Source: Actinotignum schaalii FB123-CNA-2 (lineage in GTDB: Bacteria > Actinomycetota > Actinomycetes > Actinomycetales > Actinomycetaceae). Taken from it: a DNA stretch of 55,872 nt. Below, piece after piece: positions 44,116-52,832 of the stretch (positions within the stretch are counted from its first letter, which is position 1; the number at the start of each line of letters is the position of its first letter). The stretch is from NCBI RefSeq assembly GCF_000411135.1, contig NZ_KE150262.1:640976-696847 (forward strand). The letters run 5' to 3'. The translations under genes and the position numbers were made by a program. The notes beneath the pieces are model-generated. The model did no database searches. It worked only from the letters and a program-made list of their open reading frames with translations, and had not been told where the DNA came from.

Positions 44116-44871
44116 CTAGGCGCGCTTCTTTCGGGCGACGACGCCACTCCCCGCCACGAGCAATCCCCCGGCGAGAAGCGCTGCGGCCCCGATGGAAGCG
44201 CCTGAGTTGGCCAGGCTTTTCGCCGGCCGGTTAGCCGTTGGTGTTGGCGTGGGTTCTGCCGAAGGCGATTCGGTGGGATCAGGTGTTGCCGTCGGCGTCG
44301 GCGTCTCCGAGGCGGTCGGTGTGGGTGTGGGGTCCGCAGAAGGTGACTCCGTGGGGACGGGTGTTGCCGTCGGTGTCGCGGTCGGTGTCGGCGTTGTTGT
44401 TGGTGATGGTACTGGAACGGGAGGGTTTTCCTCGACTGGGGTGGCTGTGGGCATCGGCCGCGGTGTTGGTGGCGGCAATGTTGGCAAAGGCGTTGGCCGG
44501 CGGGGTGGTTTCGGCGGAGCTGGGGGTAGTTCTACCACGGGTGTAGCCGTGGGCATCGGCCGCGGTGTTGGTGGCGTCAATGGTGGCGGTGGTGGTGGGA
44601 CTGGTCTAAGTTTCGGCCTGCGAGGTGGCACTGGAACCGGGGGCAGTTCTACCACGGGTGTAGCCGTGGGCATCGGTTTCGGTACGGGAGGCAGGGGTAT
44701 AAGTAGATCGGGATGGTCGATTATTTCCCTAATAATCGTAGGTGCAGCTTCGTCTGGACTTGCCGTTGGTTGAGGGCTGTCTTGAGTGGCGCTGACTGCC
44801 GCTGTTGGCGTGAGGAAGGGCAAGGCGGTGATGACGCCAAGTCCGATGATACGTTTCACGGTAGGAATCAT
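44116..44871 (-). CDS. Proline-rich secreted wall protein with LANSG anchor
   Basis: The 251-aa protein has a signal peptide (MIPTVKRIIGLGVITALPF) and a long Pro/Thr/Val region. PMPTATPVVELPPVPVPP-like modules occur about three times, and a PTPTATP tract follows. A sorting signal then appears: LANSG (from 220), a hydrophobic helix and RKKRA. LANSG differs from LPXTG but resembles the LAXTG/LAXSG signals handled by class E sortases of actinobacteria. The ATG at 44871 follows GGGGGAG. It is a short rigid stalk protein with no globular domain. A run of 11 G lies 65 bp upstream. Confidence 0.75.
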   Translation of the reverse strand: MIPTVKRIIGLGVITALPFLTPTAAVSATQDSPQPTASPDEAAPTIIREIIDHPDLLIPLPPVPKPMPTATPVVELPPVPVPPRRPKLRPVPPPPPPLTPPTPRPMPTATPVVELPPAPPKPPRRPTPLPTLPPPTPRPMPTATPVEENPPVPVPSPTTTPTPTATPTATPVPTESPSADPTPTPTASETPTPTATPDPTESPSAEPTPTPTANRPAKSLANSGASIGAAALLAGGLLVAGSGVVARKKRA

Positions 44872-44935
44872 AATCTCCCCCTTTTTTGTTACAAATGCGT
44901 TATTTTTACGAATGGCCAACCCCGCGGGGGGGGGG

Positions 44936-44946
44936 GTGCTCAATTG
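44936..44946. repeat. Homopolymer run of 11 G upstream of a wall-protein gene
   Basis: Eleven G in a row (C on the coding strand) lie in the 5' region of the minus-strand proline-rich gene, just downstream of a TATTAT that could be its -10. The rest of 44872-45220 is AT-rich and shows no gene. Confidence 0.8.
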
Positions 44947-45220
44947 CAATAATAGTGCGGTAATGGCCTTAACTTTATAAAAAACTACCCAAAAGAGACT
45001 GTGATACTGAATACGGTTCTGAGTTTGCGGTTTTTGTATAAAACACGTTGAGTATGCGCCTGTATATTGCGGAATGGCGGCTATCTTAGCGAGTGTATGT
45101 TATTGGCTTCGCCCAAAGGCTTGGGGATGTGTTTGGCCGTTTTCTCGGACTGGGTCACCAAAGCAAAGAAAAGGAAGTGGCGTGAATGCGAGAAAGTGTT
45201 GTTGTAGCAAGGGGGAGAGG

Positions 45221-45296
45221 TGGTGGCTCCGACCGGCGTCGATCCGGTGACCTTTCGATTTTCAGTCGAACGCTCTACCAACTGAGCTACAGAGCC
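45221..45296 (-). tRNA. tRNA-Phe (GAA)
   Basis: A complete cloverleaf on the minus strand: acceptor GGCTCTG with CGGAGCC, D-loop AGCTCAGTTGGTAGAGC, anticodon loop CTGAAAA (GAA) and T-loop GGATCGACGCC. The CCA end is encoded. It is the last of three clustered tRNAs. Confidence 0.95.
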
Positions 45297-45335
45297 GAAA
45301 GAGAAACACCCGGTTTCCCGGGCGTTCTTCCTTCG

Positions 45336-45409
45336 CGACCCCGACGGGACTTGAACCCGCGACCTCCGCCGTGACAGGGCGGCGCGCTAACCAACTGCGC
45401 TACGGGGCC
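45336..45409 (-). tRNA. tRNA-Asp (GTC)
   Basis: A complete cloverleaf on the minus strand: acceptor GGCCCCG, anticodon loop CTGTCAC (GTC) and T-loop GGGTTCAAGTCCC. The CCA end is not encoded. Confidence 0.95.
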
Positions 45410-45434
45410 ATTTGCTAGGCAAATAACCATCGCG

Positions 45435-45507
45435 TACCCCCAACGGGATTCGAACCCGTGTTACCGGAGTGAAAGTCCGGCGTCCTAGGCCTCTAGACGA
45501 TGGGGGC
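45435..45507 (-). tRNA. tRNA-Glu (TTC)
   Basis: A complete cloverleaf on the minus strand: acceptor GCCCCCA with TGGGGGT, anticodon loop CTTTCAC (TTC) and T-loop GGGTTCGAATCCC. The CCA end is not encoded. It is probably first in a Glu-Asp-Phe transcript. The space 45508-45778 holds its promoter and shows no protein gene. Confidence 0.95.
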
Positions 45508-45778
45508 TCAAGAACGTTGTTCTCAAAGCGTCCCCGCTGAGGGAACGGGTATAAGCTTACGTAGGATTCCAGGTCTTAGCAAATTGAACGAGGGTGTTCT
45601 CGATCACCACCCGAGTTTTCCGCGGCAATCCGCGCTTTTCGGAGAGGTGACCACGCTGCAGGCGGGCGTCGTCGTACCAGATAGACGCCGTGTGGGCGCC
45701 TCTCGGCGATCTCACGCCGCAGGCGAAAGAAGTTCGACGCCGCTTTTTCTGTCGCAAGCACGCACTAGGCTTTCAGAT

Positions 45779-47650
45779 ATGAACGCATCGGTACTCGCGG
45801 TGGCCCCGGCTGCCTGGAAAGCTCTTTCGCTCGCGCCCTTACTGCGGGCGGAAAGTGAGGCGCCCACGCCGGAACCCACCCCCACCTCGGATCTGCACGA
45901 AGTTGCGGAACAAGCCGTCGCCGCCACGGTTGATATCGCGCAGCTGCTCGGGGTGTGCCTGCTGGGTGCGCTCATCGGCTGGGTGATTGCCGTGGTCATC
46001 GTGGCGGTGGTCAAGGCCGGTTTCCGGCGGCATACCGGGCTGATCGATGTGGTACGTGGCATCCAAGTGCCCGCGCAATTCACGCTCGCGGTGGTGGGCG
46101 CGCGCTTCGGGGTGTTCTCCTATATGGAGAATTTCCCGGAACAGGATCGGCCCAATTGGTCGCCCGTGCTCAAGCACCTGCTGCTTCTCCTCATTATCGC
46201 GGGCCTGACCTGGCTTCTTGTCGGTGTGGTCAACGGGGCAGCGCGTGCGTACCTCAAATTCGTGGAGCGGGTGGCTGAAACGCGCTATCGTCGGGTGCAA
46301 ACCCAGCTGCAGATTTTGCGGCGCTTGGCGGTAGCCCTCATTGTCGTGATTGGTGTGGCCGCCATGCTCATGACCTACCCGGGTGCAAAAGCCGCCGGCG
46401 CTTCACTTTTCGCCTCCGCGGGCGTGATCTCCCTGGTTGTTGGTATTGCTGCGCAATCCACTCTGGGCACCCTCTTCGCGGGGCTGCAACTGGCTTTCTC
46501 GGATTCCATTCGCGTCAATGACATCGTCATCTGGGATGGAAATATGTGCACCGTTGAGGAAATCACGCTGTCTTATGTGGTCCTCAAAGTGTGGGACGGC
46601 CGGCGCCTCATCGTGCCTTCCAATAAACTCACCTCCACCACGTTTGAAAACTGGAGCCGCCGCGATCTGGATATTACGGGTTCGGTGGTCCTCCAGCTGG
46701 ACTGGAGCGCTCCCATCGCGGAGCTGCGTGCCGAACTTGACCGCATCCTCGCCAATACCGATCTCTGGGATGGTGACACCGGCACCCTCGTGGTGGGGGA
46801 TGCCTCCACCGCGAACGGTCTGCAAGTCTCTGCGATTGTCTCCGCCTCCTCACCCGGCGAACTCACCGACTTGCGTAACCACGTGCGTGAAAAGCTCATC
46901 GTGTGGTTACAAAACAACGCCCCGGATGCCTTCCCGCACACCCGTTTTTATAACGACGCCGCAGCCTCTTCCGCACCCGGCGCTCTTCTCGCGGAAAGTA
47001 ATGCGGAGCAAGCCGAATCCGACTCGGAACATTCGGGAAGCAATACGGCTGGCGAATCGCGCGAAGCCGAGGCCGAAGAAACTGAGAAAGTCGCGGCTGA
47101 GGAATCCGCACAATCCGCGTTGGCGGAGGTTGAAGAGCCGGCTAGTCCCGCGGTTCGCGAAGTTTCCCGTACCTCCATCGGTGTCCAGGAACAAACCGAG
47201 CCGGATACCACCTTCGACCCGCAGGACTACCGGGAAACTCGTATCCTCTCCGCAGCTGATATTGAAGCGGCGGTGCGCCCGGAGCGGGTACCCGTAGCTA
47301 GCCGCCCCGCAAGCCCCGCCGGCACGGAAGGCCCGGCCACCCGGATCCGGGAAGGCCACGAAGCCTCGCTGTTCACCGGATCCATCCAAGCCGAAAAACG
47401 CGGCCAAGAATTCTCCGGCCCGGGTGCTGAAGTCCTGGCAGAGCGCGAACATAATGCTGCGCGCCGCACCGGTCAGCAAGAACCCGTCCACGAAGCCGGC
47501 AAGGTCCCGGCAGAATCATCGGCTCCTCCTACCGCGGTCTTCCCGGCAGTTTCCGGAGAAGCGGATGAAAGTGACATCACAAAGCAAACTGACAGCAATG
47601 AGGAAATTGAAGAAAGGACAGCACATGGCACAGATGCTCCCGCAAAGTGA
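45779..47650 (+). CDS. MscS-family mechanosensitive ion channel
   Basis: The 623-aa protein has an extracytoplasmic start, about four membrane helices and the MscS pore and beta-domain: LFASAGVISLVVGIAAQSTLGTLFAG, then SIRVNDIVIWDGNMCTVEEI and LIVPSNKLTSTTFENWSRRD. A Glu/Ala/Ser-rich disordered tail of ~220 residues follows residue 400. The channel opens under membrane tension to release solutes on hypo-osmotic shock. The ATG at 45779 is chosen by the domain start. It lacks a ribosome site and has TAGGCT 7 nt before it, so it may be leaderless. The 3' end overlaps msrB by 26 nt. Confidence 0.88.
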   Translation: MNASVLAVAPAAWKALSLAPLLRAESEAPTPEPTPTSDLHEVAEQAVAATVDIAQLLGVCLLGALIGWVIAVVIVAVVKAGFRRHTGLIDVVRGIQVPAQFTLAVVGARFGVFSYMENFPEQDRPNWSPVLKHLLLLLIIAGLTWLLVGVVNGAARAYLKFVERVAETRYRRVQTQLQILRRLAVALIVVIGVAAMLMTYPGAKAAGASLFASAGVISLVVGIAAQSTLGTLFAGLQLAFSDSIRVNDIVIWDGNMCTVEEITLSYVVLKVWDGRRLIVPSNKLTSTTFENWSRRDLDITGSVVLQLDWSAPIAELRAELDRILANTDLWDGDTGTLVVGDASTANGLQVSAIVSASSPGELTDLRNHVREKLIVWLQNNAPDAFPHTRFYNDAAASSAPGALLAESNAEQAESDSEHSGSNTAGESREAEAEETEKVAAEESAQSALAEVEEPASPAVREVSRTSIGVQEQTEPDTTFDPQDYRETRILSAADIEAAVRPERVPVASRPASPAGTEGPATRIREGHEASLFTGSIQAEKRGQEFSGPGAEVLAEREHNAARRTGQQEPVHEAGKVPAESSAPPTAVFPAVSGEADESDITKQTDSNEEIEERTAHGTDAPAK

Positions 47651-48101
47651 TGAAGAATGGGCCCGGGTTCTCACCCCGGCAGAATTCACGGTTCTGCGCC
47701 AAGCCGGAACCGAAGCGCCCTTCACAGGTGAACTCCTGAACGAAAAACGCGAAGGTATCTACCGGTGCCGGGCCTGCGGGGCAGAACTCTTCCGCTCCAC
47801 CACCAAATTCGATGCCGGATGCGGCTGGCCTAGCTTCTATGACCCCTCCCGCAGTGACGCCGTGCGAACAGACGTTGATTACAAACTCGGATACCCGCGC
47901 ACCGAAGTCCGGTGCGCCACCTGCGATTCCCACCTCGGGCATGTCTTCCCAGATGCTCCCCATACTCCTACCGGGCAGCGCTACTGCATGAACTCCGTAG
48001 CACTCGCCTTCGAACCTGAAACCGAGCCCGCACCCGGCTCCCAGGCCTCGCCCGCACCCGGGCCGCTATCCGAACCCACACGTAAGTCCACCACCGCATA
48101 G
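47625..48101 (+). CDS. msrB: Peptide-methionine (R)-S-oxide reductase
   Basis: The 158-aa enzyme reduces R-methionine sulfoxide in proteins. Four zinc cysteines (C48/C51 and C97/C100), the conserved CGWPSFYDP with Cys66 and catalytic Cys121 in RYCMNSVAL are present. AAAGGA lies 6 nt before the ATG. The gene starts inside the channel gene in a different frame. The last ~25 residues are Pro/Ser/Glu-rich, beyond the usual family end. Its coupling to an MscS channel suggests joint response to envelope or osmotic/oxidative stress. Confidence 0.94.
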   Translation: MAQMLPQSDEEWARVLTPAEFTVLRQAGTEAPFTGELLNEKREGIYRCRACGAELFRSTTKFDAGCGWPSFYDPSRSDAVRTDVDYKLGYPRTEVRCATCDSHLGHVFPDAPHTPTGQRYCMNSVALAFEPETEPAPGSQASPAPGPLSEPTRKSTTA

Positions 48102-48125
48102 ATTCGGTAGAATCACCGGTGTTGT

Positions 48126-48164
48126 ACACCGCGGCCAACGGGGCTCTCCCCGGGCTGGCGGTGT
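48126..48164 (+). promoter_or_regulatory. Leader hairpin before the EEP-family gene
   Basis: A promoter -10 TAGAAT (48108-48113) is followed by a stem-loop ACACC/GGTGT (48126-48130 with 48160-48164) with inner GCCA/TGGC and GGGG/CCCC pairs. ACACC can also pair with GGTGT at 48118-48122, but that arm lies at or before the predicted start of transcription. Confidence 0.4.
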
Positions 48165-48191
48165 CCACCGGGTCGCGACAAAGGAGAAACC

Positions 48192-48989
48192 ATGCCGAGC
48201 CTTCATGTCATGTCCGCAAACCTCCAACAAGGTAAGGCCTCACGGCGCCCGCGCCCGGGCACGGACAAAGTGGCATGGCAGCGCGAATCCATTAGTAAAG
48301 CCATTCGGCAGATCACCGCCGCCGGCCCGGATCTCCTCGCCCTTCAAGAACTCAAAGTCACCACCCCCGGAGGATACCTCTACGCGCCCCTCCTCGCCGC
48401 AGGCAACTACCACGAAGCCATTTTCGCGCCCACCAAGAATGAACGCAGCCGGCTCCGCGCCACCAAAAAAGGGCAGGCCCGCGGCGTTGGCACCGCACTT
48501 CTCTCCGTCTACCCCATCGGTGCTAGGGAAGTCATCAACCTCCCCGTCCACCAGCAAGAAACATGGCTGAAAACCCTGCGGACAAATATCGGGATTGGTG
48601 AAATTCCTCGGGTTGCGATCCTCGCAGAAATTAAAGTGGCGCCTGGGCACTCCGTCGTCGTCGCCGCAACGCACCTCACCTACACGTACCGTCTCAACGT
48701 CACGCAACTCCGTACCGTAGCCGGAGCCCTCGCCGGGTTTGCCCAGCGCTACGGCCTGGAAAATGCCCCGCGCCTCATCATCGGGGACCTCAATATCCGC
48801 GGATGTGACGTACCCCTAGCAGCCACCGGATACGAAGCGGCCGCCGAAGCCCTCACCTACCCCTCCGACGAGCCAGAAAGTCAAATCGACCATATCCTCG
48901 GAACCGGGGTCGAAGTGCGGGCTGCGGAAAACCTCTTCCTGCCACTCTCCGACCACCGTGCCCTGCGCGCTACCGTCGTCTGGAAATAG
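48192..48989 (+). CDS. Endonuclease/exonuclease/phosphatase-family protein
   Basis: The 265-aa protein has the EEP catalytic pattern: SANLQQG, LALQELK with metal-binding Glu53, VAATHLTYTY, IIGDLNIRG and the C-terminal SDHRALRAT. These enzymes are Mg2+-dependent nucleases or phosphodiesterases. There is no signal peptide or membrane segment, so it acts in the cytosol. AAAGGAG precedes the ATG. The precise substrate (DNA, RNA or an inositol/lipid phosphate) cannot be told from the sequence. Confidence 0.85.
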   Translation: MPSLHVMSANLQQGKASRRPRPGTDKVAWQRESISKAIRQITAAGPDLLALQELKVTTPGGYLYAPLLAAGNYHEAIFAPTKNERSRLRATKKGQARGVGTALLSVYPIGAREVINLPVHQQETWLKTLRTNIGIGEIPRVAILAEIKVAPGHSVVVAATHLTYTYRLNVTQLRTVAGALAGFAQRYGLENAPRLIIGDLNIRGCDVPLAATGYEAAAEALTYPSDEPESQIDHILGTGVEVRAAENLFLPLSDHRALRATVVWK

Positions 48990-49067
48990 GCTCGCCCCGC
49001 CACTGCCGCACCGCGCACTCGAGATACGCCCTCACACCTGAAGAACTCTGTCTACACTAGTGCTGTT

Positions 49068-49994
49068 ATGGCTTCTGTACTGCTCAACTTTTGGGTGATT
49101 ATCGCGATCATGCTCGTCGGCTACGTCGTCGCGCGCTGCAAAATCGTACCCCCGGGAAGCGACCGTACCCTCACCCAGCTCGTCTTCTACACCACCCTGC
49201 CGGCACTCATGTTCACCACCCTGGCGAACTCCGACCCGGCGTCCTTCTTCGGAGTGAACGGACTAGCCAATATCATCTCCTCGGTAGGGACCGGACTCAT
49301 CTACACAGCCCTGGCCGCGACCCTGCTCAAAAGCCGAGGGACCGAACTTACCGTCGGCGCGCTCGTTGCCTGCTATACCAATATTGGCAACCTGGGCGTG
49401 GCCTTCCTCGTGGCCATCACCGGCGACCCCACCCCGGCCGCTCCTATCCTGCTCTTCCAAATCCTCGTTATGGTGCCGGTATTCTTCTCCATCCTCGACA
49501 ACCAAACCGGGAAGAAAACGGAAGGGCTGTGGCGCACCATCCTCTCCCGCCTCAAAAACCCGCTACTCATCGCGGTCTTCGCCGGGCTCATGGTCGCCCT
49601 CCTCAAGATCCCCATCCCGGAACTTGTGTCCGCACCGCTCACCAAAATGGCAGGTGCCAACGTTCCCATTATTTTGCTAGCCATGGGAATGTCCCTGCGC
49701 GGGGCGCACCTGCCCCGATTCGGGCGCGAAAGCGCACCCCTCTTGCTCGGTATCTTCTGCCGGTTAGTCCTCGGGCCGCTTATTGCCTTCGGAGCCGGCT
49801 ACCTCTTGGGCGCGCGCGGCGAAGCCCTCATGGCGATAGCCATCATCGGAGCGTTCCCCACGGCCAACAATGTGTTCGTTTACGCCCACCGCTACCGCTC
49901 CGGCGTCACCATGGCCCGCGACGCCGTTATCATCACCACGGTCGGTTCGCTCCTCGTTATCCTCCTCATTACCGTCATCGCGCAAACGGTATAA
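49068..49994 (+). CDS. AEC-family transporter (auxin efflux carrier type)
   Basis: The 308-aa membrane protein has about ten helices in two repeats of five, with the conserved opening FWVIIAIMLVGYVVARCKIVP and a central CYTNIGNLGVAF crossover motif. The second half has FPTANNVFVYAHRY. AEC members export or import organic acids such as malonate or malate. There is no ribosome site; TACACT is 10 nt before the ATG, so the message is almost leaderless. The substrate is unknown. Confidence 0.85.
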   Translation: MASVLLNFWVIIAIMLVGYVVARCKIVPPGSDRTLTQLVFYTTLPALMFTTLANSDPASFFGVNGLANIISSVGTGLIYTALAATLLKSRGTELTVGALVACYTNIGNLGVAFLVAITGDPTPAAPILLFQILVMVPVFFSILDNQTGKKTEGLWRTILSRLKNPLLIAVFAGLMVALLKIPIPELVSAPLTKMAGANVPIILLAMGMSLRGAHLPRFGRESAPLLLGIFCRLVLGPLIAFGAGYLLGARGEALMAIAIIGAFPTANNVFVYAHRYRSGVTMARDAVIITTVGSLLVILLITVIAQTV

Positions 49995-50059
49995 GGGCGC
50001 TTTCGCCATGAGGCCACTTTCGGTATGAAGCCGCGCCGGCGGAATTACATGCCGCGGAG

Positions 50060-51574
50060 CTACTGGCCCTTAACCGGGTTGTAATCAGGGCCGGGTACCT
50101 CCCCATCCACCTCAAAGCCCGGCTGGTCAAAGGCATAATCCGGTTCCGGAGCCGCGGGGGTAGGGGAGTTAATATCCGTGGTATCGAGCACGCGATCCTC
50201 CCCGCCGGGGGTGTACGACGCCGCCCTCGCCGTGACCGGCGAGGGAGATTCCTCCGCGCGGGTATTGAGCTCCTTCGCGTTGTATTCCAGCAGCTGCTTC
50301 GCCACCGCAGTACCCGCCAAATCGCGCAGATCCAACTCGGGAAGCTCCGTAAGCGGCTTGTCCGGGGTACGGCGCAGCACCTTGAAAACTTCCCACACGA
50401 TAGAAATAAGCGGAATCACAATAATCGCACCCAGCAACCCCGCCACGAACGTACCGGCCGTCACGCCCACCGCAATAACCACCGGATGGAGAGAAACCTG
50501 GTGCCCCATAATCAGCGGCTGGAGCACATGCCCCTCGAACTGGCCAATGAGCGCCACACCCACCAGCACCACCAAGGAGATAACCACACCCTTGGTGGCC
50601 AGAGCCACCAGCGCCGCAATAATCATCGCCGCCGGAGCACCGAAAAGCGGAATAAAAGCACCGATGACAACGAGCGTCGCCAGGGGAGCGGCGAGCGGCA
50701 CCCCGCAAGCCACCAGCAGAATCGCGGCCATAACACCGTCGCATAACGCAATAAGAATCGTGCCGCGCGCATACCCGGAGAAGCTGTACCACCCGGCGGT
50801 AGCAGCAGCGTGGGTGCGCCGCCGCGCCCGATCCGGTAACACATTAATAAACCAAAGCCACATATTCTTCCCGGCTGCCAGGAAGAAAATTGAGCAGAAA
50901 AGCGCCAGCGCAACTAAGGTGAAAGCCAAAGCTACCGTGCCGGCCTGCGAAAGCGCCGTCGACGCAATATTTCCCGCGTTATTCTGCAAGTACGTAGCCA
51001 CACGTTCGATACCCTCGTTCAGGCCCTCGCGCAGCTCATCGACCGTAATATTAATCGGAATCGGCCCGTTCGCAATCCAATTAAAAATGCCATCAAGGCC
51101 GCGTTGCATCTGTTCGGACAGGCTCGACCACTGATTCGCCACCGAATCAACAATCCAGTAAATAATCCCACCCAATGCCGCGAACAGGCCCAGCAAGGCC
51201 AACGCCGTCGCCAGCGCCCGCGGCATAATCCGATCCAAAATATTGACAATCGGATGGAGAAGCGAGGTCATCACCAGCCCGAGGAACACCGCCACGAGCA
51301 CCCACTGCACGGACGCCGCCATGTGGAAAATGCCCCAAATGGCAATTACCACGCCGATAAGCAGCCAGGCACTCACGCCCCACGTCACCAGAACCGGTTG
51401 CACCCCAGCCGGATGAATCTCCACCACGGTGCGCTGCGAACGCCCACTACTATCAGCAGGATCCTTCGCGTAACGCTCCACGGCCTCCTCGGCCACGCGC
51501 TCAATCTGTTCGCGCCGCGACACCGCCGAGCGAATTCGATCCATCAAGGAGGGTGACTTCTTTGATTCCTTCAC
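50060..51574 (-). CDS. AI-2E-family transporter (PerM-type permease)
   Basis: The 504-aa protein has a ~70-residue basic cytosolic head and about eight helices, with the family's FIPLFGAPAAMIIAALVAL and FEGHVLQPLIMGHQVSLHP regions. A ~90-residue acidic Pro-rich cytosolic tail ends the protein. Start GTG has TAAGCT 7 nt before it and no ribosome site, so it may be leaderless. Despite the family name, most members do not carry AI-2. Na+/H+ antiport or other small-molecule export is possible. Confidence 0.85.
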   Translation of the reverse strand: MKESKKSPSLMDRIRSAVSRREQIERVAEEAVERYAKDPADSSGRSQRTVVEIHPAGVQPVLVTWGVSAWLLIGVVIAIWGIFHMAASVQWVLVAVFLGLVMTSLLHPIVNILDRIMPRALATALALLGLFAALGGIIYWIVDSVANQWSSLSEQMQRGLDGIFNWIANGPIPINITVDELREGLNEGIERVATYLQNNAGNIASTALSQAGTVALAFTLVALALFCSIFFLAAGKNMWLWFINVLPDRARRRTHAAATAGWYSFSGYARGTILIALCDGVMAAILLVACGVPLAAPLATLVVIGAFIPLFGAPAAMIIAALVALATKGVVISLVVLVGVALIGQFEGHVLQPLIMGHQVSLHPVVIAVGVTAGTFVAGLLGAIIVIPLISIVWEVFKVLRRTPDKPLTELPELDLRDLAGTAVAKQLLEYNAKELNTRAEESPSPVTARAASYTPGGEDRVLDTTDINSPTPAAPEPDYAFDQPGFEVDGEVPGPDYNPVKGQ

Positions 51575-51682
51575 AAGCTTTAGCTTACTGAAGAACGGCC
51601 TGCGCCGGGCGCGTTACGGCACGAGCGTTAGTACGCGGGCGTGCCGTGTGCGGTGGTACGACGCCGCCGCCTCCCCGCCGCG

Positions 51683-52408
51683 CTACTCATTTGGCCGCAA
51701 CAGATCAATTTCGCTTTCCAGCCACTCGGCGAGCTCACCCGCGGCAATATGCGCATCAATCTCCACTTGCTCATCCGGTTCCTCAATACCAACGAGGAAC
51801 GACTCTCCGCATTCGCCGAAAGGTACCGCGATGACCTCCCCATCCTCGCTGCCCGCCCACCAGAACTCCGGGCTGTAGCCGGCCGCGGCCAGAGTCTCCC
51901 ATACCACCCGGGCGCGCTCCTCATATTCGGGAGTGAAACGCCCCACCGGCGTGCTCCACGCATCGGGCAAACCATCCGGAATACGCGGGAATACCGCCGC
52001 CGGATCGCGCCCTTCAAGCATCTCAGCAGGCACAATCCGCGGAGTGTCCCGCTCGCTCACCCGCCCGGGGGCCACCGGCCGGAGCTCCAGTAGCTCGCTG
52101 CCGCGCGCTCCCGCCACGTCCGGTGCACCTGCCTGGAAACGCGCGGTTCCCAGGGCCACCAACTGCCCGGCCAACGGTGCAAAATCCGCTTTCCCCTCGC
52201 CCGGTTCGGTGAGAAGCGCCGTGACGCCGGTGGAAACATCCGCGGCCGGAGCGGCGGAAAAGATAAGGGCGGCGTCGTCGGAAAGGACACGGCGCTGCTC
52301 GGAACCGTTCACGTACGTGATCGCAACAAGGCAAAAGCCCTGCTCGGAAGGGGTGATATCGAGTGCGGCAAGCGGCTGCCCGGAAAGGGTGAGGGAGGTG
52401 ATATTCAT
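51683..52408 (-). CDS. Hypothetical acidic protein divergent to the guanidine exporters
   Basis: The 241-aa acidic, cytosolic protein has no signal peptide. A beta-rich N-terminal part (LTLSGQPLAALDITPSEQGF) precedes an acidic C-terminal domain (EEPDEQVEIDAHIAAGELAE). I do not recognise the family. The ATG at 52408 is preferred: TATCCT lies 6 nt before it, so the mRNA may be leaderless. A longer frame would overlap the riboswitch and the exporter gene. It is divergent from the SMR pair across 109 bp, which does not by itself link them in function. Confidence 0.55.
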   Translation of the reverse strand: MNITSLTLSGQPLAALDITPSEQGFCLVAITYVNGSEQRRVLSDDAALIFSAAPAADVSTGVTALLTEPGEGKADFAPLAGQLVALGTARFQAGAPDVAGARGSELLELRPVAPGRVSERDTPRIVPAEMLEGRDPAAVFPRIPDGLPDAWSTPVGRFTPEYEERARVVWETLAAAGYSPEFWWAGSEDGEVIAVPFGECGESFLVGIEEPDEQVEIDAHIAAGELAEWLESEIDLLRPNE

Positions 52409-52464
52409 GCTTCGAGGATACTCCCCGGCGGCCTGTGTTAGCCTGGGCCCGGGCGCGCACCAAC

Positions 52465-52508
52465 CGCCGCGGACGAGGGAGCCGTACCCGCCCAGCGCAA
52501 AGACGGCC
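52465..52508 (+). promoter_or_regulatory. Guanidine-III (ykkC-III) riboswitch
   Basis: GGACGAGG, GCCGTACCCG and AAAGACGGC occur in the order and spacing of the ykkC-III class. GCGG (52469-52472) pairs with CCGC (52488-52491). GCCGT (52481-52485) pairs with ACGGC (52503-52507) to form the pseudoknot. It ends 10 nt before the first SMR exporter's ATG, so it probably controls translation initiation. The known Thermobifida version is almost the same in its conserved positions. Confidence 0.9.
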
Positions 52509-52517
52509 ACCGTAACT

Positions 52518-52832
52518 ATGGCGTGGATAATATTGCTGCTCTCCGGAGCGCTCGAAACTGTGTGGGCTGCGGCCCTGGATAAATCCGACCATTTTTCCAG
52601 GCGCGGGCCGGTCGCGGTCTTTGTGCTGGCGCAAACACTTTCACTGCTCGGCCTGGCCTGGGCCATGCGCGAGATCTCCACCGGCACGGCCTACGCGGTC
52701 TGGGTGGGGGTGGGCGCAAGCCTCACGCTGATCTACGGTTGGCTGAGCGGCCAGGAAAGCACCTCACGTGCCCGCGTGCTGCTGCTTATCGTGCTCCTCG
52801 CTTCGGTGGTGGGACTCAAGGTGGTGGGGTAA
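52518..52832 (+). CDS. SMR-family guanidinium exporter subunit (Gdx-like)
   Basis: The 104-aa protein has four membrane helices. MAWIILLLSGALETVWAAAL contains the key SMR glutamate, and TGTAYAVWVGVGAS is the signature of the SugE/Gdx branch. It lies directly after a guanidine-III riboswitch, which strongly supports guanidinium export with proton antiport. It overlaps the next SMR gene by one base (TAATG), so the two subunits probably form a heterodimer. Confidence 0.9.
   Translation: MAWIILLLSGALETVWAAALDKSDHFSRRGPVAVFVLAQTLSLLGLAWAMREISTGTAYAVWVGVGASLTLIYGWLSGQESTSRARVLLLIVLLASVVGLKVVG

Noticed and set aside
43864-44205. A 113-aa plus-strand frame before the proline-rich gene
   Set aside because: It crosses the AT-rich spacer and a terminator hairpin, has no ribosome site and no coherent composition.
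48118-48164. Two-state switch (alternative pairing) before the EEP gene
   Set aside because: The predicted transcription start at about 48120 would remove the first arm, so only one hairpin can form in the RNA.
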